Shown: one piece after another, positions 6,395 to 12,913 of the stretch | Numbering within the stretch: the stretch's first letter is position 1 | Layout of the letters: each line of letters starts with the position of its first letter | Assembly: GCA_013334735.1 (NCBI GenBank) | Contig: JAAXXA010000028.1 | Coordinates: forward strand, 1-12,913 | DNA: 12,913 bases | Direction: 5' to 3' | Source of the DNA: Bacteroidota bacterium | GTDB taxonomy: Bacteria > Bacteroidota > Bacteroidia > Bacteroidales > CG2-30-32-10 | Program-made: the position numbers and the translations under genes | The notes under the pieces: generated by a model | Database searches by the model: none | The model's input: the letters and a program-made list of their open reading frames with translations, nothing else | What the model was told of the DNA's origin: nothing

Positions 6395-6463
6395 CGACCT
6401 CACTGAGGTCGTAGGTTATTATGTTGTATCCATGTTTTATAAACCTACGATGCCTCCGGCATC
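6395..6463. repeat. REP-like hairpin doublet
   Basis: Hairpin 1 is cgacctca-c-tgaggtcg (6395-6411). Hairpin 2 is gatgcc-tcc-ggcatc (6449-6463). Between them, cgtaggtt (6410-6417) pairs with aacctacg (6442-6449), so the whole can fold as two hairpins on a closing stem. It lies 70 bases downstream of the response regulator stop, so it may also help end or protect that transcript. It resembles REP/BIME arrangements; no transposase is present in the window. Confidence 0.65.
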
Positions 6464-6533
6464 CTCTTATTCAGTTTGTAAAACTTGATAAAAATTTAAA
6501 TCCTACCTGATATTATTTGCCTTTTCGCTAAAA

Positions 6534-7196
6534 TTATAATTCAATAATTTTGTTTTTTATAGCATATTTAACAATATCAATTATAGTTCTTAATTCAAGT
6601 TTTTCTAAAATATTATTCTTATGAGCTTCAACAGTGCGGGTGCTTATTTCCAATTTATTAGCGATTTCCTTGTAACTAAGTCCTTCGGAAAATAATTTAA
6701 TGATATTGATTTCTTTTTCAGTCAGGCTTGCCAACTTACTTTGAGAATATTTATCTCCGTATTTAGCTTTTTTTATAAAGCTTGCAGACAGATTGTTTTT
6801 AATTGAATTGCTTAGGTACTGCTCATTAAAATCATGAACTGAATATATTGCTTCCAATAATTCTTCTTTTTCGGTATCTTTAGGAAGGTAGCCATCAGCT
6901 CCGGCATTGAAAGCTCCTGATACGATGTCCTCTTCAATATTACCGGATAGAATGATGACTTTTGTTTTAGGAAATTGTTTTACAATAATTTTTGTCAATT
7001 CAATGCCGACAGGTTTTGGTAAAAAAATGTCGAGAATAATAATATCAATTTCCATATTTTTTAGAATTTCCAACAATTCTTCGGCATTGGAAGCCTCTGC
7101 AACTACTTCAACTTTATCTTCATACATCAAAAGCGACGCAATACCATCTCTTACAATCTTGTGATCATCTACCAATGCAAGTTTAATTTTTTTCAT
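6534..7196 (-). CDS. Response regulator, NarL/FixJ family (REC + LuxR-type HTH)
   Basis: 220 residues when started at the ATG at 7194-7196. That start gives MKKIKLALVDDHKIV, the normal beginning of a receiver domain; a longer frame to 7286 would add 30 atypical residues read through a hairpin repeat and is rejected. The receiver domain (about 3-120) has the acidic pair D10/D11, phospho-acceptor D56, S84 and K106. The LuxR-type helix-turn-helix spans about 158-202 (LTEKEINIIKLFSEGLSYKEIANKLEISTRTVEAHKNN, split here only by eye). Cytoplasmic DNA-binding regulator, presumably phosphorylated by the kinase encoded just upstream (7322-9367; 125-base gap). Targets are unknown; the surface-protein genes downstream are candidates by position only. 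Confidence 0.93.
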   Translation of the reverse strand: MKKIKLALVDDHKIVRDGIASLLMYEDKVEVVAEASNAEELLEILKNMEIDIIILDIFLPKPVGIELTKIIVKQFPKTKVIILSGNIEEDIVSGAFNAGADGYLPKDTEKEELLEAIYSVHDFNEQYLSNSIKNNLSASFIKKAKYGDKYSQSKLASLTEKEINIIKLFSEGLSYKEIANKLEISTRTVEAHKNNILEKLELRTIIDIVKYAIKNKIIEL

Positions 7197-7248
7197 TTTA
7201 ATATAGATTTGATATTCGTTTTTTTGTTTAACATATTGAAAAAGTTTT

Positions 7249-7302
7249 GGGCTAAAGCCCCTATCTTTATTGCATTTTATATCCACTACCTAAAGGTAGT
7301 GG
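7249..7302. repeat. REP-like hairpin doublet between kinase and regulator genes
   Basis: gggctaaagccc (7249-7260) is a 5-bp stem with a two-base loop. ccactacct-aa-aggtagtgg (7283-7302) is a 9-bp stem with the same aa loop. The two lie 22 bases apart in the 125-base gap. They share the CTAAAG/CCTAAAGG centre and look like a REP pair. In a shared transcript they could change the kinase-to-regulator expression ratio. Confidence 0.65.
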
Positions 7303-7321
7303 CAATTCGAAATATACTAAT

Positions 7322-9367
7322 TTATCCCACGCGTGATGTAGGTAAAGTAAATGTGAATGTACTCCCAATATCAGCTTGACTTTCCACCCATATCTTTCCA
7401 CCATTTTTCTCAATAAATTCTTTGCAAAGTATCAGCCCGAGCCCTGTACCTTTATCTTCAGATGTGCCAATTGTTTTATGATCAACATCTATTTTGAATA
7501 ATTTTTTAACATCTTCATCGCTCATACCTATACCATTGTCCTTTATTGATAATTCGATAAATTCATCTTTATAAGATATTTTATTAGTGATGGTTCCTGC
7601 ATGGTTACTGAAATTTATTGCATTAGATAATAAATTCCTGAGAACAGTTAATATCATATATTTATCGCAAAAATCAAGTGAATTTTCTTTTATATCCGAA
7701 ACAATAGTTATCCTTTTTTTATCAGCAGTTGGCTTAAGCAATTCTGTTGTTTTAAAAATCAGAACACTTAAATCAATTTCTTCAGGATTAAATTTTATCA
7801 TGCTTTTTTGAGAAAGCGACCATTGTAAAAGATTTTGAAAAAAGCTGTATAACTGCTCTGCCGATTTGTTTATTTCGTGTATGTATGAATATTTTTCGCC
7901 ATCATTTAAAGTGTTATATGAAGTTTTTAAAAACCTTGTTATTTGTTTGAAAGAATTTAATGGACCTTTTATATCGTGAGAAATAATTGAAAAAAATTTA
8001 TCCTTTGTTGAATTAAGTTCTTTTAATTCATATTCAGAAGCCGTTATTTTTCTATTGGATTCCGTTAGTATTTCATTGTTTTTTTTCTTTTGATGAAACA
8101 TTGCAAATAGAAATAGTGAAGAAAGCAGAAAAATAATTCCCGATAATATGAATATATATTTCAGGTTTCTTTGTTTTGTAAGTTGTAATTCATTTACAGT
8201 TTTTTCCTTTTGTAAATTAACGATCTCTTTTTCTTTTTTTTCTGTTCCATATTTCACTTCCATTTCAGCAATTTTCTTCTGGCTTTCCTTGTTTACTATT
8301 GAATCGTTGGTTTCAGAATAAAGTTTATAGTATCTGAAGGCATCTTTAATATTGCCAAGGCTGTCGTGGATTATAGATAAATTATAATATGCGGTTTGTA
8401 TTATATCCAAAGCCCCAATTTTTTTTGCGATAGTCAGAGCTTTATAGCCATAATACAATGCTTGCCGATAATTTTTCAAAGTCAGGTTCAAATCGGAAAT
8501 ATTAGTATAACAAGCAGATAATCCCTTTTCATCATTAAGTTCTTCGTTAATTTTTAAAGATTTTTTATAATATTCTAATGCATTATTGAGATTGCCTTGT
8601 TTTGTATAAATTACTCCAATATTGATATAAATAGTTGATTCTCCGATTTTATCGCCCACAAGTTTATATATTTCCAACGATTTTTTATAATATTCCAACG
8701 CTAAGGATAAGCTATCTTGAAAAGAATAATTATTGCCTAAGTTATTATAACAGTATGCTATCCCTTTTTTGTCATCAAGCTCTTCACATATATCCAAAGA
8801 TACCAGATAATATTTCAATGCCAACCGATAATTTCTTTGTTGTTGATGAATATTTCCAATATTAAAATAGCAACTAGCCTTTCTTCTTTTATCTCGGTAT
8901 TTTTCAATTATTTCTAAAGATTTCTGATAATATTCTAAAGCTTGCCTGCATTTTCCCTCTTTATTACAGATCTTTCCAATATTTTTGAAACAATCCGAAA
9001 TTTCTTTTTCGGAACCTATATATTCAAATATTTTTAATGACTTTTGATAGTAATCTAAAGCTTTTTGATTGTTATTTTGGCTATAATAAACTACGCCTAT
9101 ATTATTGCAACACATAGCAACACCTTTAACAAAACCAATTTTTTCAGATAATATTAATCCTTTATGTCCATACATTAAAGCTTTTTCAGGATCATTGTAG
9201 CTGTATTCATTACATAAACCGGCAAATGCGATTACCATATTCGTGTCGTTTTTGCCGGATTTTATGATATTGAGAAGGCTGTCAGTTTTATTTTGACCAA
9301 ATGATAAAAGACTTATGGTGCAATTTAATAATATAATTAAGCACAAACGAATGTTTTTAATAGTCAT
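7322..9367 (-). CDS. TPR-containing sensor histidine kinase
   Basis: 681 residues. Signal peptide 1-25 (ending LLSFGQ), then eight tetratricopeptide repeats with an exact 40-residue period: the A of the ALxYY-type motif sits at 63, 103, 143, 183, 223, 263, 303 and 343. A charged, probably coiled-coil stretch (about 355-400) precedes a membrane segment (about 404-424). The cytoplasmic part has a HisKA domain with FFSIISHDIKGPL, phospho-acceptor H464, and an ATPase domain with N-box LRNLLSNAINF (576-586), G1 DNGIGM (610-615) and G2 GTGLGL (640-645). By topology the TPRs would be periplasmic and sense a protein or peptide partner. There is no PAS, HAMP or attached receiver domain. It should phosphorylate the regulator at 6534-7196. 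The signal is unknown. Confidence 0.93.
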   Translation of the reverse strand: MTIKNIRLCLIILLNCTISLLSFGQNKTDSLLNIIKSGKNDTNMVIAFAGLCNEYSYNDPEKALMYGHKGLILSEKIGFVKGVAMCCNNIGVVYYSQNNNQKALDYYQKSLKIFEYIGSEKEISDCFKNIGKICNKEGKCRQALEYYQKSLEIIEKYRDKRRKASCYFNIGNIHQQQRNYRLALKYYLVSLDICEELDDKKGIAYCYNNLGNNYSFQDSLSLALEYYKKSLEIYKLVGDKIGESTIYINIGVIYTKQGNLNNALEYYKKSLKINEELNDEKGLSACYTNISDLNLTLKNYRQALYYGYKALTIAKKIGALDIIQTAYYNLSIIHDSLGNIKDAFRYYKLYSETNDSIVNKESQKKIAEMEVKYGTEKKEKEIVNLQKEKTVNELQLTKQRNLKYIFILSGIIFLLSSLFLFAMFHQKKKNNEILTESNRKITASEYELKELNSTKDKFFSIISHDIKGPLNSFKQITRFLKTSYNTLNDGEKYSYIHEINKSAEQLYSFFQNLLQWSLSQKSMIKFNPEEIDLSVLIFKTTELLKPTADKKRITIVSDIKENSLDFCDKYMILTVLRNLLSNAINFSNHAGTITNKISYKDEFIELSIKDNGIGMSDEDVKKLFKIDVDHKTIGTSEDKGTGLGLILCKEFIEKNGGKIWVESQADIGSTFTFTLPTSRVG

Positions 9368-9381
9368 ATCGGTTTTTTTCG

Positions 9382-9389
9382 CAAAAGTA
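9382..9389 (-). promoter_or_regulatory. -7 box for the histidine kinase gene
   Basis: The minus strand reads TACTTTTG, a match to TAnnTTTG, 15 bases before the ATG at 9365-9367, implying a very short leader. No clear -33 element at the usual distance. Confidence 0.5.
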
Positions 9390-9474
9390 CTAAATTAATA
9401 TTATTAATATTTTTCAAAACAAATGTTACAATACGGAAGCTCAGAAAGTGTAAAGAGCATAAACATAAAATTAG

Positions 9475-9482
9475 TAAATTTG
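9475..9482 (+). promoter_or_regulatory. -7 box for the leucyl aminopeptidase gene
   Basis: TAAATTTG followed by c matches the Bacteroidota consensus TAnnTTTG, 33 bases before the ATG at 9516. It is divergent from the kinase promoter in the same 148-base gap. No clear -33 element was seen. Confidence 0.55.
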
Positions 9483-9515
9483 CAATTAATCATTTTCATT
9501 TAAAATTACTAAATT

Positions 9516-10961
9516 ATGATTACATCCATTGAAAAAACCAGACAAATTTCACCAAACTACAATTCAATTTACTTAATTACTGATGCAAAAAATTTGCGTT
9601 CTTATGGCTTTACAACAATTGAAATAAGCTATATAAAAACTCAAAACACAGTAAATGAAGTAAAGGTATTTGCATTCAATCGTTTTAAGAGATGGGATTT
9701 TGTGCAGATTATTAAGAAAGATGATAAAGATTTTACCAATATTGAAAGTTGTCGGAAAGCCGGAGACGCCTTACTTTGTAAGATAAACGGCAATAAAATT
9801 TCGCAGGTTTTGATAGTTGACGTTGAAGATAATGATGTTTCAGCTTTTGCTTATGCTGAAGGAATGGCGCTTGGCAACTACCAATTTATAAAATACAAAA
9901 AAGGCAAGGATTCAAAAAAATCATTTAATACACTTGCAAAAATTTCAATTTTATCAAAAAAGATAAGTGAAAAATCCATAAAGGAATTGAATATTCTGAT
10001 AGAAGCTGTATATCAAAGCAGGGATTTTGTAAATGAACCAGTATCGTATCTTAATGCAAAAAAACTTGCTGAAGAAGCTGAAAGCTTATGCAAAAAAGAA
10101 GGTGCTAAAGTTGAAATAATGAATAAGCTTAAAATAGAAACACTTAAAATGGGAGGTTTACTTGCTGTAAACAAAGGAAGTATAGACCCGCCTACATTTA
10201 CAGCTATTGAATGGAAACCGGCTAAACATATTAATAAAAATCCATACATTTTTGTAGGAAAAGGAGTGGTATTCGATACAGGAGGAATAAATATAAAATC
10301 AGGTTCGAATATGACGGAAATGAAGTGTGATATGGGTGGCGCGGCTACTGTTATAGGAACTTTATATGCTATAGCAAAAGCCAAATTGCCAATTTATGTA
10401 ATAGGACTAATACCTGCTACCGACAATCGTCCTGATGGAAATGCTCAGGTTCCGGGGGATATAATTACGATGTACGATGGCACAACCGTTGAAGTACTTA
10501 ATACCGATGCAGAAGGAAGGCTTATATTAGCTGATGCGCTTTCTTATTCAAAAAAATATAAACCCGAATTGGTAATTGATATTGCAACACTTACGGGAGC
10601 AGCTCATGCAGCAGTGGGTAAATATGCAATGATAGCTATGGGAAGCAAGTACAAAAAATATATGGACGAACTGAAAATATCAGGGAACAATGTTTTTGAA
10701 AGGATTGTGGAGTTTCCATTATGGGACGATTATAAGGAATTGCTAAAATCGGAAGTCGCCGACATGAAAAACATCGGGGGGCAATATGCAGGAGCTATTT
10801 CGGCAGGAAAATTTTTAGAACATTTTACTGATTATCCATGGATTCACCTCGATATAGCAGGACCTGCTTTTATGGATTCGCGCGACAGTTATAGAGGGCA
10901 GGGAGGAACAGGCTGGGGTATCAGGATCTTATTCGATTTCATTAAACTTAAATGCAAATAA
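9516..10961 (+). CDS. pepA: Leucyl aminopeptidase, peptidase family M17
   Basis: 481 residues, about the usual length for the family. It is a cytosolic two-metal exopeptidase that removes N-terminal residues, chiefly leucine, from peptides. The N-terminal domain (about 1-160) is divergent, as usual. The catalytic domain has VGKGVVFDTGGINIKSG (247-263), KCDMGG (270-275) and NTDAEGRL (329-336). The expected metal and catalytic residues are all present: K249, D254, K261, D272, D331, E333 and R335. Each is offset by exactly 21 from E. coli PepA numbering as I recall it (K270, D275, K282, D293, D352, E354, R356). The gene is transcribed divergently from the kinase. The symbol follows the family; in E. 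coli PepA also binds DNA, which nothing here indicates. Confidence 0.93.
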   Translation: MITSIEKTRQISPNYNSIYLITDAKNLRSYGFTTIEISYIKTQNTVNEVKVFAFNRFKRWDFVQIIKKDDKDFTNIESCRKAGDALLCKINGNKISQVLIVDVEDNDVSAFAYAEGMALGNYQFIKYKKGKDSKKSFNTLAKISILSKKISEKSIKELNILIEAVYQSRDFVNEPVSYLNAKKLAEEAESLCKKEGAKVEIMNKLKIETLKMGGLLAVNKGSIDPPTFTAIEWKPAKHINKNPYIFVGKGVVFDTGGINIKSGSNMTEMKCDMGGAATVIGTLYAIAKAKLPIYVIGLIPATDNRPDGNAQVPGDIITMYDGTTVEVLNTDAEGRLILADALSYSKKYKPELVIDIATLTGAAHAAVGKYAMIAMGSKYKKYMDELKISGNNVFERIVEFPLWDDYKELLKSEVADMKNIGGQYAGAISAGKFLEHFTDYPWIHLDIAGPAFMDSRDSYRGQGGTGWGIRILFDFIKLKCK

Positions 10962-11001
10962 TATACATTACATGGTATAAATTAACACATTTAAATTTTG
11001 G

Positions 11002-11015
11002 TTCGCCATGGCGAA
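11002..11015. repeat. 14-bp perfect palindrome
   Basis: ttcgccatggcgaa is its own reverse complement. It lies 41 bases after the stop of the aminopeptidase gene and contains an NcoI-type CCATGG centre. It could be a REP-like remnant or a binding site; there is no other evidence. Confidence 0.6.
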
Positions 11016-11028
11016 TCGGTAAAAAATT

Positions 11029-11085
11029 GTAATCGGTAATCAGTAAAAACTACCGATTACTGATTACCGATTACTGTTTACGTAT
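11029..11085. repeat. Heptanucleotide array that inverts halfway and forms a 17-bp stem
   Basis: Three units of gtaatc(g/a)-type lie at 11029-11049 and, after one extra base, five units of tac(c/t)gat-type at 11051-11085. The two blocks are inverted with respect to each other: 11029-11045 is the exact reverse complement of 11058-11074 (17 of 17), with a 12-base loop. It lies between the aminopeptidase gene and the pdxA promoter. It may act as a bidirectional terminator, although no T-run follows. Confidence 0.85.
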
Positions 11086-11100
11086 TTAAAAATTTCTAAC

Positions 11101-11108
11101 TATATTTG
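11101..11108 (+). promoter_or_regulatory. -7 box for pdxA
   Basis: TATATTTG, followed by c, matches TAnnTTTG, 20 bases before the ATG at 11129. About 20 bases upstream is gttta, a weak candidate -33 element. Confidence 0.55.
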
Positions 11109-11128
11109 CATTTCAAATTTTAACATAT

Positions 11129-12223
11129 ATGAATAAACCGGATACCGACGAAAGAATAAAAATTGGAATAACACAGGGTGATATTAATGGAATAGGTTAC
11201 GAAGTTATTATTAAAACACTTGCAAACCCTCGCATTTTAGAATTATGCACTCCAATTGTTTATGGATCATCAAAGGTGGCATCTTACCATCGTAAAACAT
11301 TAGATGTACCTGAATTTAATCTTAATCTGATAAAAAATGCCAAAATGGCGGTACATAAAAGAGCTAACGTCATTAATATTATTGAGGAAGAAGTAAAAAT
11401 TGATATTGGCACATCAACAAGTATTGCAGGTCAACTATCCCTTTTATCTATAAAGGCTGCTCTTGAAGATTTAAAAAACAATAATATTCAAGCCCTGATT
11501 ACAGCTCCAATTAATAAAAAAAATATTCAATCCGATAAATTCAATTTCCCGGGGCACACAGAGTATATTGCTGAAAAATTCGGAACAAAAGATTATTTGA
11601 TGCTTATGGTAAGCAACAACCTAAGAGTGGGGGTTGTTACAGGTCATATTCCATTGAAAGATGTACCCTCTACGATAACACAGGAACTTGTTCTTAGTAA
11701 ATTAAGGATATTAAACGAATCTCTTGATAAAGATTTCGGAATAAAAAGAGGACATATTGCAATACTCGGGCTTAATCCGCATTGTGGCGACGATGGAGTA
11801 ATTGGAACAGAAGAACAGGATTTTATTATTCCGGCTATCAATAAAGCAAAAGAAGAAGGGATTTTTGCATTCGGGCCATATTCTGCAGATGGATTTTTTG
11901 GTTCAGGAAATTTTTCAAAATTTGATGGAATACTTTCTATGTATCACGATCAGGGTCTTGCGCCTTTTAAGACTTTAACTTTTCATAATGGCGTTAATTA
12001 TACTGCCGGATTACCTATTATTCGGACATCTCCCGCGCATGGCACAGCGTATGAACTTGCAGGAAAAAATATGTCATCTCCCGATTCTTTCAGAGAAGCT
12101 CTATATCTGGCTTTAGATATTTGCAGGAACAGGAAAATGCACAAAAATCTTACGGCAAACCCGCTTAAACATATTGTTCAAGATGAAGAAAAACATGGAA
12201 GCGAACCCAAATTAACTTTGTAA
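11129..12223 (+). CDS. pdxA: 4-hydroxythreonine-4-phosphate dehydrogenase
   Basis: 364 residues. The enzyme oxidises 4-phosphohydroxy-L-threonine with NAD; its product is condensed by PdxJ with deoxyxylulose phosphate to make pyridoxine phosphate (DXP-dependent vitamin B6 route, cytosolic). Visible family motifs are ITQGDINGIGYE (14-25, against the more usual GDPxGIG), FPGHTE (140-145), TGHIPL (171-176), GLNPHCGDDGVIG (214-226), YHDQGLAPFK (272-281) and RTSPAHGTA (299-307). Metal ligands H173, H218 and H273 and substrate-binding H143/T144 are all offset by +7 from E. coli PdxA as I recall its numbering. It has its own promoter candidate; murF follows after 194 bases that contain a hairpin repeat. 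Confidence 0.95.
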   Translation: MNKPDTDERIKIGITQGDINGIGYEVIIKTLANPRILELCTPIVYGSSKVASYHRKTLDVPEFNLNLIKNAKMAVHKRANVINIIEEEVKIDIGTSTSIAGQLSLLSIKAALEDLKNNNIQALITAPINKKNIQSDKFNFPGHTEYIAEKFGTKDYLMLMVSNNLRVGVVTGHIPLKDVPSTITQELVLSKLRILNESLDKDFGIKRGHIAILGLNPHCGDDGVIGTEEQDFIIPAINKAKEEGIFAFGPYSADGFFGSGNFSKFDGILSMYHDQGLAPFKTLTFHNGVNYTAGLPIIRTSPAHGTAYELAGKNMSSPDSFREALYLALDICRNRKMHKNLTANPLKHIVQDEEKHGSEPKLTL

Positions 12224-12297
12224 GATTAGTATCCGGTAAAAAATAAAATGACATATTTTAATCATCTGTTAGGGTTTTTTAAATACAGCGATTATTA

Positions 12298-12372
12298 AGA
12301 GATTGCTTCGCTTCGCTCGCAATGACGACAATTTTTTACGTCATTGCGAGGAGGTACGACGAAGCAATCTCT
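12298..12372. repeat. Long hairpin repeat (MITE/REP-like) upstream of murF
   Basis: The outer arms agagattgcttcg (12298-12310) and 12360-12372 are a perfect 13-bp inverted repeat. The inner arms ctcgcaatgacg (12316-12327) and cgtcattgcgag (12339-12350) are a perfect 12-bp inverted repeat with an 11-base loop. The internal bulges are cttcg on one side and gaggtacga on the other. The higher GC differs from the surroundings. From memory, very similar sequence is dispersed in many unrelated bacterial genomes. It ends 45 bases before the murF start. Confidence 0.8.
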
Positions 12373-12417
12373 CTCTTTAGATACACTAAATAATAAAGTT
12401 TTAAAATCTGTTTATAA

Positions 12418-12913
12418 ATGACAAGTGTAGCGGGATATACCATTAGTGAAATTGCTAAAATTATAAAAGGAGAAATTATATCTTCCTTTTCACCTGAAAT
12501 GCCTGTTAAACATTTAGTGATTGACAGCCGTAAGCTTATTTCACCTGATAGCTCTTTGTTTTTTGCTATTGTTGCGAAAAGAAACGACGGTCATAAATAT
12601 ATTAATGAGCTTTACAACAAAGGTGTAAGAAATTTTATTATTTCCGAAACACCTGACAATGCTGATATATGTAAAAATGCAAATGTTGTAATGGTAAAAA
12701 ATACCCTTTTTGCTTTACAATTACTAGGCGCTTTTCATCGAAAAAAATTCAGCATACCTATTATAGGAATTACAGGCAGTAACGGAAAAACGATAGTTAA
12801 AGAATGGTTGTTCCAGTTGCTTTGTGAAGATAAAAAAATTGTTCGCAGCCCTAAGAGTTTTAATTCACAGATAGGAGTACCGCTTTCGGTGTGGCAGATA
12901 GAACCCGAACATG
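12418..12913 (+). CDS. murF: MurF, UDP-N-acetylmuramoyl-tripeptide--D-alanyl-D-alanine ligase, N-terminal part (probably MurF-Alr fusion)
   Basis: The frame is open from ATG 12418 to the right edge, 165 complete codons. MurF adds D-Ala-D-Ala to the UDP-MurNAc-tripeptide in the cytosol, the last soluble step of peptidoglycan precursor synthesis. The N-terminal Mur domain contains VIDSRKLISPDSSLFFAI (34-51). The ATP-binding loop is GITGSNGKT (117-125, K124). RSPKSFNSQIGVPLSVW (143-159) is the pattern I associate with the bifunctional MurF/alanine racemase proteins of Bacteroidota; the racemase half would lie beyond the window and cannot be verified. No TAnnTTTG box was found in the short gap after the hairpin repeat, so transcription may read through from pdxA. 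Confidence 0.9.
   Translation, partial: MTSVAGYTISEIAKIIKGEIISSFSPEMPVKHLVIDSRKLISPDSSLFFAIVAKRNDGHKYINELYNKGVRNFIISETPDNADICKNANVVMVKNTLFALQLLGAFHRKKFSIPIIGITGSNGKTIVKEWLFQLLCEDKKIVRSPKSFNSQIGVPLSVWQIEPEH

Larger units (their letters stand above)
6081..6533. other. 453-bp non-coding region between the regulator gene and the 142-residue gene
   Basis: No convincing reading frame or RNA gene is seen. From left to right it holds an AT-rich leader (6081-6180), a palindrome with promoter-like box (6186-6222), a 13-bp direct repeat ttataaggaatat (6243-6255 and 6267-6279), a heptamer array (6298-6346) and a REP-like hairpin pair (6395-6463). Confidence 0.7.

Noticed and set aside
7197..7286. 30-residue N-terminal extension of the response regulator frame
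   Set aside because: It reads through the hairpin repeat at 7249-7260 and lacks any receiver-domain feature; the internal ATG at 7194-7196 gives the canonical start.
10013..10384. 123-residue frame on the minus strand
   Set aside because: It lies fully inside the leucyl aminopeptidase gene and covers its metal-binding motifs; it is a shadow frame.
1..12913. tRNA, rRNA or riboswitch
   Set aside because: No cloverleaf-like pattern or recognisable riboswitch core was seen in the gaps by eye; a covariance-model scan could not be run.

Overview
The window most likely comes from a member of the Bacteroidota. The evidence is low GC, AT-rich leaders without clear Shine-Dalgarno sites, TAnnTTTG-type -7 promoter boxes, a murF gene of the type that in this phylum is usually fused to alanine racemase, a TPR-sensor histidine kinase beside a LuxR-type regulator, and secreted proteins with the conserved module SAMLDV...QGxLIPR...SLLVYNT. 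The genus cannot be told from the sequence.

Layout. Positions 1-6080 hold five minus-strand genes for secreted, repeat-rich surface proteins. The first runs off the left edge. They combine a shared N-terminal module with collagen-like Gly-X-X stretches, GIGTTSP motifs, Ig/PKD-like domains, a LamG-like domain and a Fibrobacter-major-paralogue type C-terminal domain. Positions 6081-6533 are non-coding, with a palindromic promoter candidate, a heptanucleotide array and a REP-like hairpin pair. Positions 6534-9367 (minus) encode a NarL/FixJ response regulator and, upstream of it, a TPR-containing sensor histidine kinase, separated by another REP-like hairpin pair. On the plus strand follow a leucyl aminopeptidase (M17), pdxA for vitamin B6 synthesis, and the 5' end of murF, which leaves the window.

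The plus-strand genes are housekeeping. PdxA leads to pyridoxal phosphate, the cofactor of the alanine racemase half expected on the MurF protein, so the adjacency makes metabolic sense; that is inference. The histidine kinase and regulator form an obvious two-component pair. They may act on the surface-protein genes downstream, but the sequence does not prove it.

The most unusual signal is a set of short tandem arrays with a 7-bp period. Their unit sequences differ, but the period is the same. They lie between genes (452-507, 6298-6346, 11029-11085) and also inside the signal-peptide codons of the surface-protein genes (394-422, 2329-2356, 4301-4328, 5967-6025). A 7-bp unit inside a reading frame shifts the frame with each gain or loss, so these could be switchable (phase-variable) loci or the footprint of an uncharacterised heptamer-generating process. 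Several hairpin repeats (6395-6463, 7249-7302, 11002-11015, 12298-12372) show that the gaps are also populated by REP/MITE-like elements.
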